In this document: positions 51,601 through 63,429 of the stretch, piece by piece
Layout of the letters: every line of letters begins with the position of its first letter
Position numbering within the stretch: position 1 is the first letter of the stretch
Assembly: GCA_003024175.1 (NCBI GenBank)
Contig: MDYQ01000013.1
Span: forward strand, 148,656-212,655
From: Planoprotostelium fungivorum
Taxonomy: Eukaryota > Evosea > Variosea > Cavosteliida > Cavosteliaceae
Reading direction: 5' to 3'
Length of the DNA stretch: 64,000 bases
Translations under genes and position numbers: made by a program
The notes under the pieces: model-generated
What the model saw: only the letters and a program-made list of their open reading frames with translations
What the model was told of the DNA's origin: nothing
Database searches by the model: none

Positions 51601-53903
51601 AGAGAGAGTTGACTCACATCAGATTGTATACTATGGTCTCCCAGATGTTGATGTCTGCAGCAATCTACCATCGTGTCAATCAAACATCACATCGTGATCA
51701 CCATCGACGATCGCATGATCATCATCATGATTGACGATGATCATCATCATGATTGACGATGATCATCACATGATCTCATCATCACTCACGATCTCCTCCC
51801 TCTCTGACTTGTTCACGATCAACTCTAATCCAGACTTCTCGCACGCCGAACGGAAGATGGAGACAAAGTCCATGACTGCACCGCAGAGATTAGTGGGCTG
51901 CATGTTGAGCTGCATTCTCCCCGTCTCGATTCTCGTGAAGTTGAGAAGGTTGTTCACCAATTTGAGAAGTCGACCGGAATTACGCCGGATCAATTGTAGA
52001 CTGTCTTCGACGTGGAGGATGGGAGTATTCCTGGAAGATTCAGCGTGGAAGATGGCTCGTTGTAGAACGACGTGATTCCATGTAGGAATGCGTATATGGA
52101 ATATTTCATCGTGTCTGTATATACAGGTGATATAGATATCATCTGTAGAATATACGATATGTATTACGATCATTATCATGCATACAAATCATATTTGATA
52201 GAAGATTCAATATCATCAGACACAATGAAAAGATACGTCCTATCATGATAGAACACATGATGGACACTCTTAATATTCACCTGTCCAGTTGTAGAAGGTC
52301 ATCCAGAGGCCCCAGCATGAGAGTCAGGGGCGTTCTGAACTCGTGAGACATGTTCGAGAAGAAGGCAGTCTTCTCCCTGTCCAATTCTGCCATGGCTTTC
52401 ACTCTCTTCGCTTCTTCCTCTCTGTTCTTGATCTGAACGAGGACCGTCGTGATCTGTCGGGCGTCAGATCTATAAATAGATCGATGACGTCATCACACCT
52501 GGCTACCGATGGATTGTAGAAAGACGGAATAGTGATGATCTAACTCCCTCCATGGGTTGATGCCGATCATGATCACTCCCAATTTTCCCATGGGAAGGAT
52601 GAGTACCTACCGTACGGGTCAACGCGGTCGACGTGGAATATCCTAGGAAATTTCGAGGAAATCTCGATCAAATATCACCTGTTGGATGCGACGCGAGTGG
52701 GGTTCGGCTGTGATCGGTTGATCTCCCTCGTTCAGATCGAGGATCTGGAAAAATCAGCCTCGTTGTAGATCGATGACGTCATCGTACGTCATACCTTCAT
52801 TTGTGATGTCTTAAAGACCTCCCTGACCGCATTCGTCAGGCTCCACTTGGGGTCTGAATCGGTGTAGTCCTGATCTAAAAATAGAACGTGAGGAGGGATC
52901 GGATTTGGCGGGTTGTAGTTCGACTTACCTCCCAGAGATATCTTCCTGTGGCACAGACTCTTACCGATAGAGGATGTGTAGTTGCCGGTCAAGACAAGGT
53001 GGTCTCCTGAGCGGTTGATGCAATAGAATAAATTGAATGGGATGCATGAATATTGGGACATGATCTGCATGGAGTTGTTGATGGCATCATTCCTCGTCTT
53101 CTGTTGTAATTGGGAGAGCTCTTTTAGAACGTGTGTGTCTCCGTGATTGAAGACGTAACTGAGGTGGGATGATTAGATGACGTGGTCATATGAAGATGAA
53201 ACATACGAAGTAGTCTCGTAGACGGTGATGAGTACTGCAGTAATTTCATTTCCATTTAAAAGTGGAGAGAAACACCACTGAAGGTTCGTCAACATCGTCC
53301 ATCTTTCAATGTACATGTTTCATCTTCTCACCGATAAGTATCTCTCCTTCGTGCTCCCTCCGTCTCCACTGTTAAGAGGTAACATGACGTCTTCGGAGAG
53401 GTTGGGCTTTCCATCTGTCATCACCCCCTTTAACATTGGACCGATGGTCGGCCAGATCTCTTGCCAGACGTGTTCCGCTGGATGCGCATACTTTTGTGGA
53501 TGTTTCTGTCCCATGACCGATCGATAGTGATCGTTATAGACCTGTTTCGACGTAAGAGTTGGAAATGTCACACATGTACGCGATGCAAAGACTCTAGACT
53601 CACAACGAGCAGGTCGCTTCCTAACATGAGACTGGATGCCCATTGCGAGGTTAGCATGCTGTCTATCGCCGAATGATATGCAACAGGCCAGGTATCCCTC
53701 GGACCAATAGAGGTTTCGTGCCAAGGATATTCAATCATCATCCTCCCCGTCTCACCCGTCAGCTGTGCGATCTGTTCCGTCGATAGTCGACTGAAATTCG
53801 ACCGATCACTCCTTCCATCTCGAGACAATGTCAGCATCTCTCCTCGATCATATCATCCATCCTCTATACCTTCCGTCTTTCTCTTCTTCGTAGCATGTTC
53901 CAT
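48660..53903 (-). CDS. Double hybrid histidine kinase (sensor-HisKA-HATPase-REC-HisKA-HATPase-REC)
   Basis: Very large two-component sensor, at least 15 exons. Start ATG 53903 ([12 protein letters not shown]). The N-terminal sensor region looks PAS/GAF-like: [49 protein letters not shown]. First kinase: phospho-acceptor [20 protein letters not shown] (near 52350), [20 protein letters not shown], ATPase [20 protein letters not shown]. First receiver: [20 protein letters not shown] and [19 protein letters not shown] (Asp). Second kinase: [12 protein letters not shown] (near 50250), ATPase [24 protein letters not shown]. Second receiver: [20 protein letters not shown] and [20 protein letters not shown], to TAA 48660-48662. 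Phosphorelay His and Asp residues are present in both halves. At least ten introns carry the CTACAAC family motif. No transmembrane segment is obvious, so it may be cytosolic. Confidence 0.92.
49140..49225 (-). repeat. Coding simple repeat giving a His/Asp-rich linker in the histidine kinase
   Basis: GATGATCGTGATGAT-type repeat read on the minus strand as a run of His and Asp codons ([12 protein letters not shown]...HHVHHLH) between the second ATPase domain and the last receiver. It resembles the CATCATC repeat class of introns but here lies in an open exon. Confidence 0.65.
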
Positions 53904-54225
53904 GCTTGACGATGGGTGCCTGGTGAGAAGCGGGTTGTCAAGTGTTATGAAAACTGGGGGAGAAACAGTTAGAGGGTCACGTGACTCTTTTCTACCGCTC
54001 CATTTCTCTTCGTGCGTAATTGCATCAGGTGCGATGCCTCCCGCATGAGGTCCACGCAGAAGGTCTATCCTCAGTTTCTATCGCCTTAATTACGATGACT
54101 ATATTAATATAATAGACGTTGGTCTCGTGATGCTGTCTCCTCGAATCCAAGTCGTGGAATCACGCAGATCGTGGGACTGGACGAATAAAACAATTTAGTC
54201 TATCATTTTATAGTTTCACACGGTT

Positions 54226-55429
54226 TCACTGAGCTCTGCAACCAGTGGGCATGTCTGTCAGTGTGTCAGATCGTGCTGCACCGTCGTATCATCATGATCT
54301 CACCGGAATCATCTCCGAGTCCGATGACTCTTTTTCCCTTGGCAACTCTGAAGTAACCCTTCTCTCCCCAACCAGTTCCCCACTGGTTCCTGACGGCGAC
54401 ATCAGCCCATCATGTTCTAATGATTGATACTCACTTGATGACCCAGCACTGCTGGGAGACACCATTGCATTGGTTGGTGATGGCGACGACGGTCACGGCA
54501 TGATTTCTGGACTTGCTGTGATTGGCATCATTGATGACTCCACTCTTGTAGCCCATCAAGAGATCGGCGTTGACACCGATGAGAACGGCTCCCTTCTGAA
54601 GCATGGTAGCGAGCTGGTCCTCTGATGGAAGATGAACACATGGGCATTTCAAATGTGAGATCACCTGTGTTGCCGTGAACTCTACCAGTGATTCTGGCTC
54701 TCTTCGTGGTATAGTGGCACTTTCCATTGGCTTTGATGTAGGGGTACTCTTGTCCATAGGCAACACCATTGGTCTTGACCCAATCGATACCTGTGACATC
54801 AGATCAGATTCGATCTGGAGGGAAGATGGACGTACCTGCGGCACCACCACCACCTCCAGGAGAGCACACGTGGGCGAACATGCAGTCTTGCAGTTGTTGT
54901 TCGGAGAGATTGGGGACCGTGATGTTGGCGGCGATGGCAACACATGTCTCTGTCGAGGAAGTTGTGGCGAAGGCCCAGCAGCTACCACCTGCGAATCATC
55001 AGACTCCATTGTGACATCGCCATGCTCACAGTTGGCCTGGTTCTTAACGGGACCGACTTTGCCTCTGGCTCTCCAGTCGACGTTGCCGTAGTATCTCTTT
55101 CCTGGGAAGGCATCTTCCACAGACATGGCACCTTCGGTCGTGTTTCCCTGATCGAGGTATCCGAGACGGTGGATGAATTCTTCTAATGTGCTGTCGCTGA
55201 ACTCGTTGATGCCTTGCTCCCAGCCGACCTCTCCAGATTTGAACTTGAGGTTGTGGAGGACACGTGCGGCTCTGTTCTTGGCAAAGATGGCCTCGCGCTT
55301 TGCATGCTCTACGGTGGACGAGTAGCTCTTTCCGTGATCCTTCAGGAATTGACGGAACTCCTCCTTGGACTCCTGATCGATGAGGGCGACGGCTGATGCG
55401 GCCAGAAGCACGACGAGGAGGAAGCGCAT
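54226..55429 (-). CDS. Papain-family (C1A) cysteine protease precursor, about 6 exons
   Basis: Lysosomal or secreted cathepsin-type protease. Signal peptide MRFLLVVLLAASAVALID, then an I29 inhibitor propeptide (FRQFLKDHGKSYSSTVEHAK, WEQGINEFSDSTLEEF). Mature start GNVDWRARGKVGPVKNQ. The active-site Cys is in QANCGSCWAFATTS, restored by splicing at the GTGAGC donor near 55030 (41-nt intron). Oxyanion and S2 region: EQQLQDCM. Active His in SRNHAVTVVA, Asn in NQWGTGWGEKGYFRVAKG. The tail ARSDTLTDMPTGCRAQ ends at TGA 54226-54228. Catalytic triad is complete. Substrate preference is not known. Confidence 0.9.
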
Positions 55430-55663
55430 GATGGATGTGCGCAAAAATGAATGCACACCCAACGGTCTTGTCCGCTGTCTGTAAGAACTGCTTGAGCTGA
55501 ATTTATCACGTTAGTTAACGTGATAGATAGAATTTGAGGGTGAGATTTCTCGGCCAATATGACAGGATTTTTCCTTCACGTCATATGTCATCGATGGGGA
55601 CAAAGAGAAAGAAGATCTATAAAATGAGCGATCATCACATTTATTCGGTGCTGTGAGGCCGCA

Positions 55664-57504
55664 TCAGAAGCGAGCGACATCTCTACCGAAGACAAAAGAC
55701 TTGGCCCAGTAGATGGGAATGATGATCATGTTTCTGAAACTCAGCAGTTTCGTGATGTAAGCTGCGATCGAATGAGACAATCACATCGAACGTCGATCTC
55801 ATTCACCCGTGTTCCACATGATCCAAGAGAGGAAACCACTGTTCTTCACGAGCGGTGTGTCTACGAGTGCCTTTCTACCTCCGATGTAAGCCAACATGCC
55901 CATGTCATGGTAGTGGAAGTTCTCCAATTTCTCTCCGCGTGCCACTCGATTGAGGGCCTTCGACAAGTACTTTCCCTCTGATTCTCCATCAGCTTCCCAC
56001 CGTTCCTCCACTCTTCTCACGCTGCTGGGCCACCTGCGCCGTCGGCGGCAGCGCTGCCTCCCTGAACGCAGCGCAGTCTCCTGCCGCCCACACGTGAGGC
56101 ACGACGCGTAGATCTTCGTCAACAAACAATCGACCGCTCCTGTCTTTTTCAAATTGCTGGAGACTCTTCACGAGGGGGGTGGGTCCGACACCAGTGGACC
56201 ACACGACGAGGCTGTGAGAGAGGACGGAGCCGTCTGAGAGGTGGATGGTGTCTCGCGTGACCTCTTTGACCGAGACGCCGGTTCTGACGTCGATGTTACG
56301 GCTCTGAAGAGGTCAGATGAGTGACGTGTGAGGATGATGGATGATGGTGCTGATCTTGCTGATGAAGCCGATATTGGTGATGTTGGTGATGAAGAGATGA
56401 TGAAGGTGATGGAAATGGAGTCGAGATGAAGAGGCACGATGATGATCATCAAGAGGAGAACGAAACTCACCCTGAATTGTTTGGCCGTGTAATCGGATAA
56501 GTTGGAGTCAAATGTGCTCAATAGCTTCTTTCCTGCCTCGATGAGCGAGATTTGTACCAACTTTGCGTGTTGTGGGTACAACTTGTGAACGTCCTGCTTC
56601 AAGAAATCTGTAATGAATCGTCAATCCATCTACACTCCCATTGTAGATCGTAAATCAATGTATATAAACTCCATCTGAAACGTGATCTCATCTTCTCACC
56701 GTGGAGTTCGGCGGCAAATTCGACGGAGGTGGGTCCACCACCCACGATGACAAAGTGTAAGAGATTTCTCCTCTCCTCTTCACTCACAGATGGATGACAC
56801 GCCCTCTCAAAGCATTCCAAGATGCGATTGCGGATGGTCCTGGCATCGGACACTTGTTTCAAGAAGCAGCAGTATTCGTGGACGCCCGGTATGTTAAACG
56901 TGTTGGGAAGAGCTCCGACGGAGATGACCAGTTCGTCGAATGGAATGCGAAATCGCTCTTGGCTGTGTTCTTCGATGTGGATGTCACCGTAGCATGCTTC
57001 GACTTCGATTTCGCGTTTGTCGGCATCGACGCTGGAGAGGGTTAGAATGGGTTCGGATGGAATTGTACTCACCCTACGCAATTCGCCTGTACGTAATCGA
57101 CTTTCAATCGATTGTTTCGAATGGGTTCGATGACACCGCGGAATTCCAAAGTACCGACGGTCTGTGATGGTCAGATCGAAGGAGATAACGATCATATCCA
57201 TAATCGTGGATCGGTGGAATTACCGTAGAGGTTAATAGAGGGGTGAAGAGGAAGTGATTGCGGGGGCTGACAACTGTGACATCGTATCTGAAACGCAATC
57301 ACATTACGAGATCTCCACTGCTACTCACAACTTGGTATCCACATCGTGGATGAGACGAAACCCGGCCCATCCAGTGCCTAGCACTACCAACTTCTTCTTA
57401 GCAGGTGCCGCTTGCGACGTAAATCTCCTCAGGCTTGGGAAGTTCATCTTCTGTAGAGTGGTCCGTATGAATGCATCTTGCCTCGATTTCAGTAAGAAGG
57501 CCAT
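55664..57504 (-). CDS. Type II (alternative) NADH:ubiquinone oxidoreductase, NDH-2
   Basis: Rotenone-insensitive mitochondrial NADH dehydrogenase, feeding electrons to quinone without pumping protons. Start ATG 57504 gives a basic presequence (MAFLLKSRQDAFIRTTLQK, then SLRRFTSQAAPAKKK). FAD-binding VVLGTGWAGFRLIHDV; VTVVSPRNHFLFTPLL; DELVISVGALPNTFNIPGVH; NADH-binding FVIVGGGPTSVEFAAELHDF; DLRVVPHVWAAGDCAAF; PPTAQVAQQ. The C-terminal helix MIIIPIYWAKSFVFGRDVARF is the usual membrane anchor. Ends at TGA 55664-55666. About seven introns. No EF-hand is seen. Confidence 0.92.
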
Positions 57505-57739
57505 GATGATGTTGTCTGTGTGTATGCAAAGGAAACTTTGGGGAGCGGCTCGGTCTCGGATTTGGATTTTCCTAAACCCCGAATTCCGGACGTCAAAAAA
57601 CACAAGAATGCTCCTTTACGGTACGGCCCGGGGACATACTAACCATTCTTTAGAACGCAGCATAATGACCAAAGATGCTCATAAATAGTTGTATACCTAA
57701 CAAGCATTCTTTGGAGTAAAAAATTGCTGATATTTAGCC

Positions 57740-57890
57740 TATGTACGCTAATATTGAGCGTAATTCTCACTTTACTCTGATACAAACGTCCGGACGAAAA
57801 AACAGATTACACCAGCGTGTAGGCCATGTGTCTCTCTACCTGGAAAAAGTGTGAAACTGACCTGCTACCCTCCCTAAGATTTGACATGCT
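57740..57890 (-). mobile_element. Diverged copy of the second 63-kb MITE family, opposite orientation
   Basis: On the reverse strand it shares the blocks TTTTTCGTCCGGACGTT and ATCTTAGGGAGGGTA in the same order as in the copies at 63144 and 63430. GTACGCTAATATTGAGC near the left end resembles their TACGCTATTTTTT terminus. Confidence 0.6.
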
Positions 57891-57986
57891 CCTCTGGTCA
57901 TAACTGTTGGGACTCCATGGAACCAGGGGGTCAGACCCTTTCTGACCCACATCATCCTGACTCAGTCAGATGCTCCAGATGCCATA

Positions 57987-58112
57987 ATTCCGCCAAAATA
58001 GGAGAAAAGTCAGACATTCCATTCCTAAGATGACTTATGATGATGTGCATAAATGCACATCATACACAAGTCTCTTAGTCATTGCATGTCTGACTTTTCT
58101 CCTATTTTGGCG
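57987..58112. mobile_element. 126-bp foldback/hairpin element
   Basis: Left arm CGCCAAAATAGGAGAAAAGT and right arm ACTTTTCTCCTATTTTGGCG are exact reverse complements, extending to CAGACA/TGTCTG (26-nt arms). The middle has a second palindrome, GATGTGCATAAATGCACATC. It looks like a MITE or the trace of a palindromic insertion. No coding. Confidence 0.8.
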
Positions 58113-58406
58113 TCTAGTTAGATGTTGGCATTTTTATACTTTGACTGTATCCTGCACTTCTGTTGTATGTGAGTGTCAGATCCCTTACTCCCAATTCTGT
58201 TAATGTTCACGTGCAAGGTGTTCATTATAGTTGTTAGCATCATTTGTGGAATTTCATATGAGTTCAGTCTGTGCAAACTTCTTCCTGATCTGACAACTGT
58301 AGAGGATGGGATGGATGCTCACAACCAGAGTAGCTGTTGCAGTCAAGAAGAGGCATATTGTAAGAGGGTACATCAATATACAATACATTACAAGTGTACA
58401 AAGTAT

Positions 58407-60956
58407 TTATGTATCAAAGGTACAAAGACTTGAACTGACAGCTGAAGTCCATTTCCTCTTCTCTCCCAAGAGCAGATCATCAAAAGAAGAACTTCTGTGC
58501 CTCTTGACTCTCTTGTACAGCAATGCAGGTGTCCCGTACCTGTCTGTGATCTCCACAGCCTTGCCTGCGCTGATGCCCACCAATTGCATCAATTGCTTTG
58601 TGAGCACATCCCTCACGCTCAAGTTTTTTTATCTACTTGCCGCAGAGCTGAATTCTGAGAATGTCAAGTTGGTCATGTGCTGTGTCTTTCCTTTTGTGAT
58701 ATTGCTCTGCAGGTGACTTGTCATTCCTGCAAGATAATTTGCAGTGTCTTCTTGACTTGTGCTACGCTGGATTGAATGAGATGATGAAATATACATCGCC
58801 TCACGTGAGTGAAAAAGTTTTCAACACATTGGGTCTTGAGGAGGGGTGTTCAAAACCTGCGTATCGAGCATCCGTTGTGTTTAAACCTGATTCAAACGGT
58901 CGATCTGATGCATGTGATGACGTCGATGGAACGTGATGTGGGTGTAGAACCGATGAGATCGTGATGTGATGTGATAACTTCTGCGAGATAAATTATGTTG
59001 GTGATGCCACATCTCTTCAATCGAAACTTCTGCTCCTTGTATGGGCCATCTTCCACGGATGCCGCCAGGTCCTCCATCTACGCAGGATCAGTCGACATTG
59101 ATCTTTATCTTCACCTTCTCTCTCTCCCGATGTAACTCAACACGATCTCTTCTTCTCCACCATCAGGTGACCGAGCGATGAAATCCCCCAATTCTAAACT
59201 TCTCTTCTCCACCTATTCAAATGAGTCTGTCGTCATCGTATAAGCATGATCCACTCTCACATTCACGTCTAATCTCTTCAGACCTGTCGATGATTTAGAG
59301 ACGTATAGGTGGAGTGTGTACTCACAGTTGAAGACCACCCTTCAATTCGTCTCCTCTGATCTCGCAAATATCGACGATCAACACCTCACTTTGTTAATTC
59401 GATTCACCATCGTCCATTTGAACACACCACTTCCCACGAGGTGACATCTCTCTCCGGTGAGGAAAACACTTCAGGTTGTCTCATCGCAGAGGTGTCATCA
59501 TCATCACGATCGTGATGATCATCGTGATCGCGATCGGCATCGGCGATCATCTCACCTCTTGACTCTCTCTGCTCGTGCGTCTCCCCTGCTTACTCTGAGG
59601 TGATACATCGGGAGAAGGTCCGCAGATGACATCTTTCCCTTCGTAGCGTACAACTCCCTCGACAGATCCAATCCAGTCTCTGTGAGAGAGAATCTGGATC
59701 CTTCTTTCACCACGAGTTCTTTCTTGATCAACGTGTTGACGCTGGAAGTGAAATAATCAGAGTGTGTCGGTCCATGATGATCAGAGATCGACATCATCGT
59801 GATGATGAGATGATCATCATCACGATGGATCACTCACTCTGTGTGCCCATGGGAGTGTCTGAGAAGGGTTGTGACGTCCCACAATCTACTTCTTAGACAT
59901 GAATCCCGTGTGCTCCTCCAATAGAGGGTCCTCGAACATGCAGATGAGAACGGCCCAGGCTCCACTGCGGAAGGCGGGACAATAGCCGGCCCTATCGATC
60001 GTTAGTTGGCTCGTTGTAGACGGTCACCACTTTTTCCCGCCCGATTTCTTCTTCGGTCTCTGTGTGAGGTTGACTGTCTCCACTTCTTCCTCTCTTGAAT
60101 GGAATGTTCATCATTGGATGCACTCTTTGGAGGTGGACTCAACTTCGTAACGTGTCAAATCAGAGGGTGTCCTTCACTGGACAGGTGGGTGACGTTGGTT
60201 ACGGGGATATTGTGGGAGCGCGTCTCATTCGTTTACGACCTCTTCAGCTCCACGACGGTGCTGGTCAGTCGGTAGTTGCTCTGTAGAACTGGTGGTGCGG
60301 TCGGGCTGACGTAATGGTTGGATGTGCTTCAAGAAGAGAACAGACCTGACGAAGATGAGCACGAGGACCGTTAGCGCACGTAGATATTCTCACCAGTAGA
60401 TTGTCGTAGCCAGAGTCGATGAAGAGGGAAGGTATTGACTCAGTTTGAGATCATCCAGCCATTCTTTCACGTCAGAGGGATATCAGTAACCTGAGAGGAT
60501 GGGTGAGGAGAGATGTGATTCGAGGTGTGCGCCATTCTGACTGCTGTAAGATTGGACGATCTGACTGTTTTCGATTGGCTGGATTGACTGGCGGGGGCGT
60601 TGGTGATGAGGGTGTCTTGATTCTGAGATGATCCCATCCTTACAACAGCTGATCGATTGAGGCGGCGATCTTCGGACCTGAAAGGGTTCATGAAGGCAAT
60701 AATCATGACTCACCGATGCCGTTCAATTTGGTTGCTTCTTTGCCGCTCGTGATCACATCGGGATGATTTCTTACGCTCTGTATCGCCTGCGATAACGTGA
60801 CGAATAAACGAGACCGACGCGACCGTGGTGGTGCACCTTGGCGAATGTGGAGTATCTCTTGTCACCATAGCTCTGCGCCTGTTTCTCAGACTCGAGACGC
60901 TGAAGACCCTGCAAGAGTCTAGCGTTTCCCGGATTCTTCAGAGGTAGTGGGGGCAT
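58407..60956 (-). pseudogene. MUS81: MUS81 structure-specific endonuclease gene with nonsense codon and frame break
   Basis: Catalytic subunit of MUS81-EME1, which cleaves branched DNA. N-terminal HhH region from ATG 60956: NPGNARLLQGLQRLESEKQA, VRNHPDVITSGKEATKLNGI. YCPAFRSGAWAVLICMFED and the winged helix VNTLIKKELVVKEGSRFSLT. Nuclease: [79 protein letters not shown]-terminus: DTANYLAGMTSHLQS, LTFSEFSSAASR, SVRDVLTKQLMQLVGISAGK. An in-frame TAA follows SSAASR (58629-58631). No intron phase joins IGRERR to MEDL, so a 1-nt frame break at the ERK active-site motif is likely. The gene may be inactive, or the sequence carries errors. Confidence 0.8.
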
Positions 60957-60996
60957 GAATCCCCCGCCATCTTCAGCATGTATTCGAGGAAATGCG

Positions 60997-61790
60997 ATGG
61001 TCAAGCTTTTCTACAACAAACAGATCGCGATGTGCACCACCCCCGATGGAAACAGAGAGTGAGTTGTGTTGCCCGGAGACTGAATCCAACTGAAGCGAAC
61101 AGGTGCAGACGATTTCCTCCAAAAGAAGGCCGCCATAAAAAGAGGCATCTCTGCGGCAGCTGGCGAAGAGTTTCTTTCACTTTTAAAATGCCCTTTCTCG
61201 CGACACCAGCGTCGATCAACTGTGGGTGTCCAATGTATGAAGCCCGCGAACTGACATCACGCAGGACCCAGCTGTATGAGAGTACGTTATTGAGAGACCT
61301 TCAAATATTCGAATCGAGCGTACAAAAGACGAAATCCACACTCGAGATGTTGGATCGACAAGAACAGGAGGACCGAGATCTCATGCAATCAAAATGTGAC
61401 CCATCATCGTCGACATCCATCTTCCATCTCACCTCAACAGCGTCGACCATCGAGTCCCTCAAGCGGAATATAGGAGAAACTTCAGGGTGTCTTAGCTCGT
61501 GAAGAGGAGTCCGTCAAGCATAAGGAAGAATACGAGCAGTTGTGCGCCACCATCGAGACATTACCGAGTCGTCACAGAGAAGTGATGACCTATATTTGTG
61601 ATGATTTCAATTGACAGATTGAAGGAACAATCAAGATATGGAAGAACAGATCCAGCGGATGATGCAAGAGGAAGAGATGCTGGAGGAGAAGATCAGTCTG
61701 ATCTTCTTATTTCACTTGTTCTTGTATTCGCTGGATCTACTCTGTGGGCCTCAGACAGAGGACAAGTCACACAAAATGGACATAGAATGA
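60997..61790 (+). CDS. THOC7-like coiled-coil protein (tentative)
   Basis: Plus-strand gene starting 40 nt from the divergent MUS81 ATG. ATG 60997 gives MVKLFYNKQIAMCTTPDGNR. Later exons are coiled coil: TQLYESTLLRDLQIFESSVQ, TKSTLEMLDRQEQEDRDLM, VLAREEESVKHKEEYEQLCA, TIETLPSRHREV. The segment KHKEEYEQLCATIETLPSRH is like the THOC7 pattern (EYxALAxxIxxxPxR), a subunit of the THO mRNA-export complex. The end is uncertain; one reading stops at TGA 61788-61790. Not all splice junctions could be joined in frame. Confidence 0.45.
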
Positions 61791-62904
61791 ATGTATGACG
61801 TATGGCTTCATGTTCTTTGGTGATGCATCTCAACATCAGCAATGATGTTGAGAGTTCATCTTGTAGCAAAGATGTTATTACAGACAGACAAAATTGTAAT
61901 TCAGCCAAAGTATCCAGCCTGTGGATATCTGGAAAAGAGAAGCGTTCTCTCCTGGGAAAGATCAAAGTGACTCTGCTGAGAATGACCACCACAGAGCAGG
62001 AGGAGGAAGATTGAACTCAAAGAGCCGTTTTCGAGGAGACGATTAACGGATTGGGGAATGTTTGGTTATGATCGAGGGAAGATCAGATGATTTCATACCT
62101 GGGTAACATTTGAAGATCATAGGTTATTCCATCAAGTTCGCTGCGGCATCTCAAATCGTCGAAGAGAATCACATCAGAAAGAGTTAGCTCACTATGACGA
62201 GGTGAGTTGACGATAAATTCTCCACGCTACATAGTGAATAAAAAACAAAGCTCACAGCATTATTATCCTTAAAGGACCGGTTTGCGTCCGCTCATTCGCT
62301 GGTCGCAACCGTTGTATTTCATGCGGAGGGTAGTGTCCTCTCGTATCGCAGCAATTCATCAGGGACATACTGATACGGGGGATGTGAGTCGAATTATCAA
62401 GGGGCTCGCAGTCGTTTTTTCACCTCAGTAATGATTGGTTCGGCCACAATGTGAGCGACCAGATCAATACTATTGTCTGATCGTGCCAAGTCACACTGTT
62501 TGCGAATTCCCCATCCTCTTAATTTGATATCACTGAATGCATCACAGAAGTATAATCTTCCTCCTCAGCTCGGAACGGATGTCTTTAAAGCCGAGCTGCC
62601 CGTGTGTGATGTGGGCGTTGTCTGATATACATCACATTATCGATCAACCAAAGAAAGAAGCCCAACGAGATAAACATAGAGCTTAACGCAGGGGAACGCG
62701 GTGTCTACCGTATATATAGTACCCACATCGCACGAACATTACATCAAATGTGGCATCTCAAACGGAAGTCAATGTTTGAATTTTGGCCGATCAACGCAAA
62801 CCGGTCCATTCAGGGATATCGTTCAATTGCACCGATGTTCAACTTGTCAATAAAAGGAAGAGAAAAAGACAACATAATGACTACACTTGAAATTATTCAA
62901 AATA
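61791..62904. other. Gene-poor stretch with a small TATA-preceded frame
   Basis: No recognised gene. A frame from ATG 62748 to 62936 (MWHLKRKSMFEFWPINANRS) begins about 35 nt after TATATATAG (62711-62719) and is cut by the inverted-repeat element at 62905. It may be the start of a gene or a transposon remnant; support is weak. Confidence 0.3.
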
Positions 62905-63040
62905 TTGTCCAGCGGGTTCGTTTTCATAACCTTTAAATTTTTCACGTTAACAAACCGAGTTGCTAATAGCAACAGGCACGATATCAACCGTGTTTTTGTG
63001 TACTAATTTTAAATGGTTTGAAAACGAACCCGCTGGACAA
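62905..63040. mobile_element. 136-bp MITE, family 1, copy 1
   Basis: Terminal inverted repeats TTGTCCAGCGGGTTCGTTTT and its complement AAAACGAACCCGCTGGACAA, flanked by TA on both sides (62903-62904 and 63041-63042). This suits a Tc1/mariner-type non-autonomous element. The copy at 63614-63749 is identical by eye. Confidence 0.88.
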
Positions 63041-63143
63041 TACTTGAATTCTATGATTGGAAAAATATACTGTGAACCTAAAAATCAAGCCCTTACAAGA
63101 CTGAGAGGAAAAAAAGCTCTGCGGGGGGGGGGAGAGGGGGGAG

Positions 63144-63303
63144 AAATAGCATACATTGGCACTTATCACATCTTAGGGAGGGTACCAGGTCATTGATGAC
63201 AGTTTGCCCAGGTGTAGAATCACCTGGACTACACGGTGGTATATTCAGATTTTTCGTCCGGACGTTCATAACAGAGAAAAGTGCCAATGTACGCTATTTT
63301 TTT
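63144..63303. mobile_element. ~160-bp MITE, family 2, copy A
   Basis: Ends are AAATAGCATACATTGGCAC and GTGCCAATGTACGCTATTTT, an inverted repeat with small differences. The inside carries AGGTGTAGAATCACCTGG, a smaller hairpin. The second copy is at 63430-63593. Confidence 0.85.
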
Positions 63304-63429
63304 AGTGTATGTGACAGTAATCCACACTTTGCTCATCTTGGGCAACGTTTTTGTGACCTGTGTGACATACCATTGGAATCAGCGCATTTTGCTGAACAAG
63401 GTGGACTATCTATTGGATCCACGTACGCT

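Larger units (their letters stand above)
57505..58406. other. Intergenic region with two inverted-repeat elements
   Basis: No gene. It holds a diverged copy of the 63-kb inverted-repeat element (57740-57890) and a foldback hairpin (57987-58112), each listed apart. Base composition is lower in G+C than the neighbouring genes. Confidence 0.5.

Noticed and set aside
58173-58936. Plus-strand frames at 58.2-58.9 kb as a membrane protein gene
   Set aside because: They are the antisense of MUS81 C-terminal exons, which match the family clearly on the minus strand.
62640-62950. TATA box plus small open frame as a confident gene
   Set aside because: It is only 62 codons, cut by the MITE at 62905, with no homology; kept only as a weak note.
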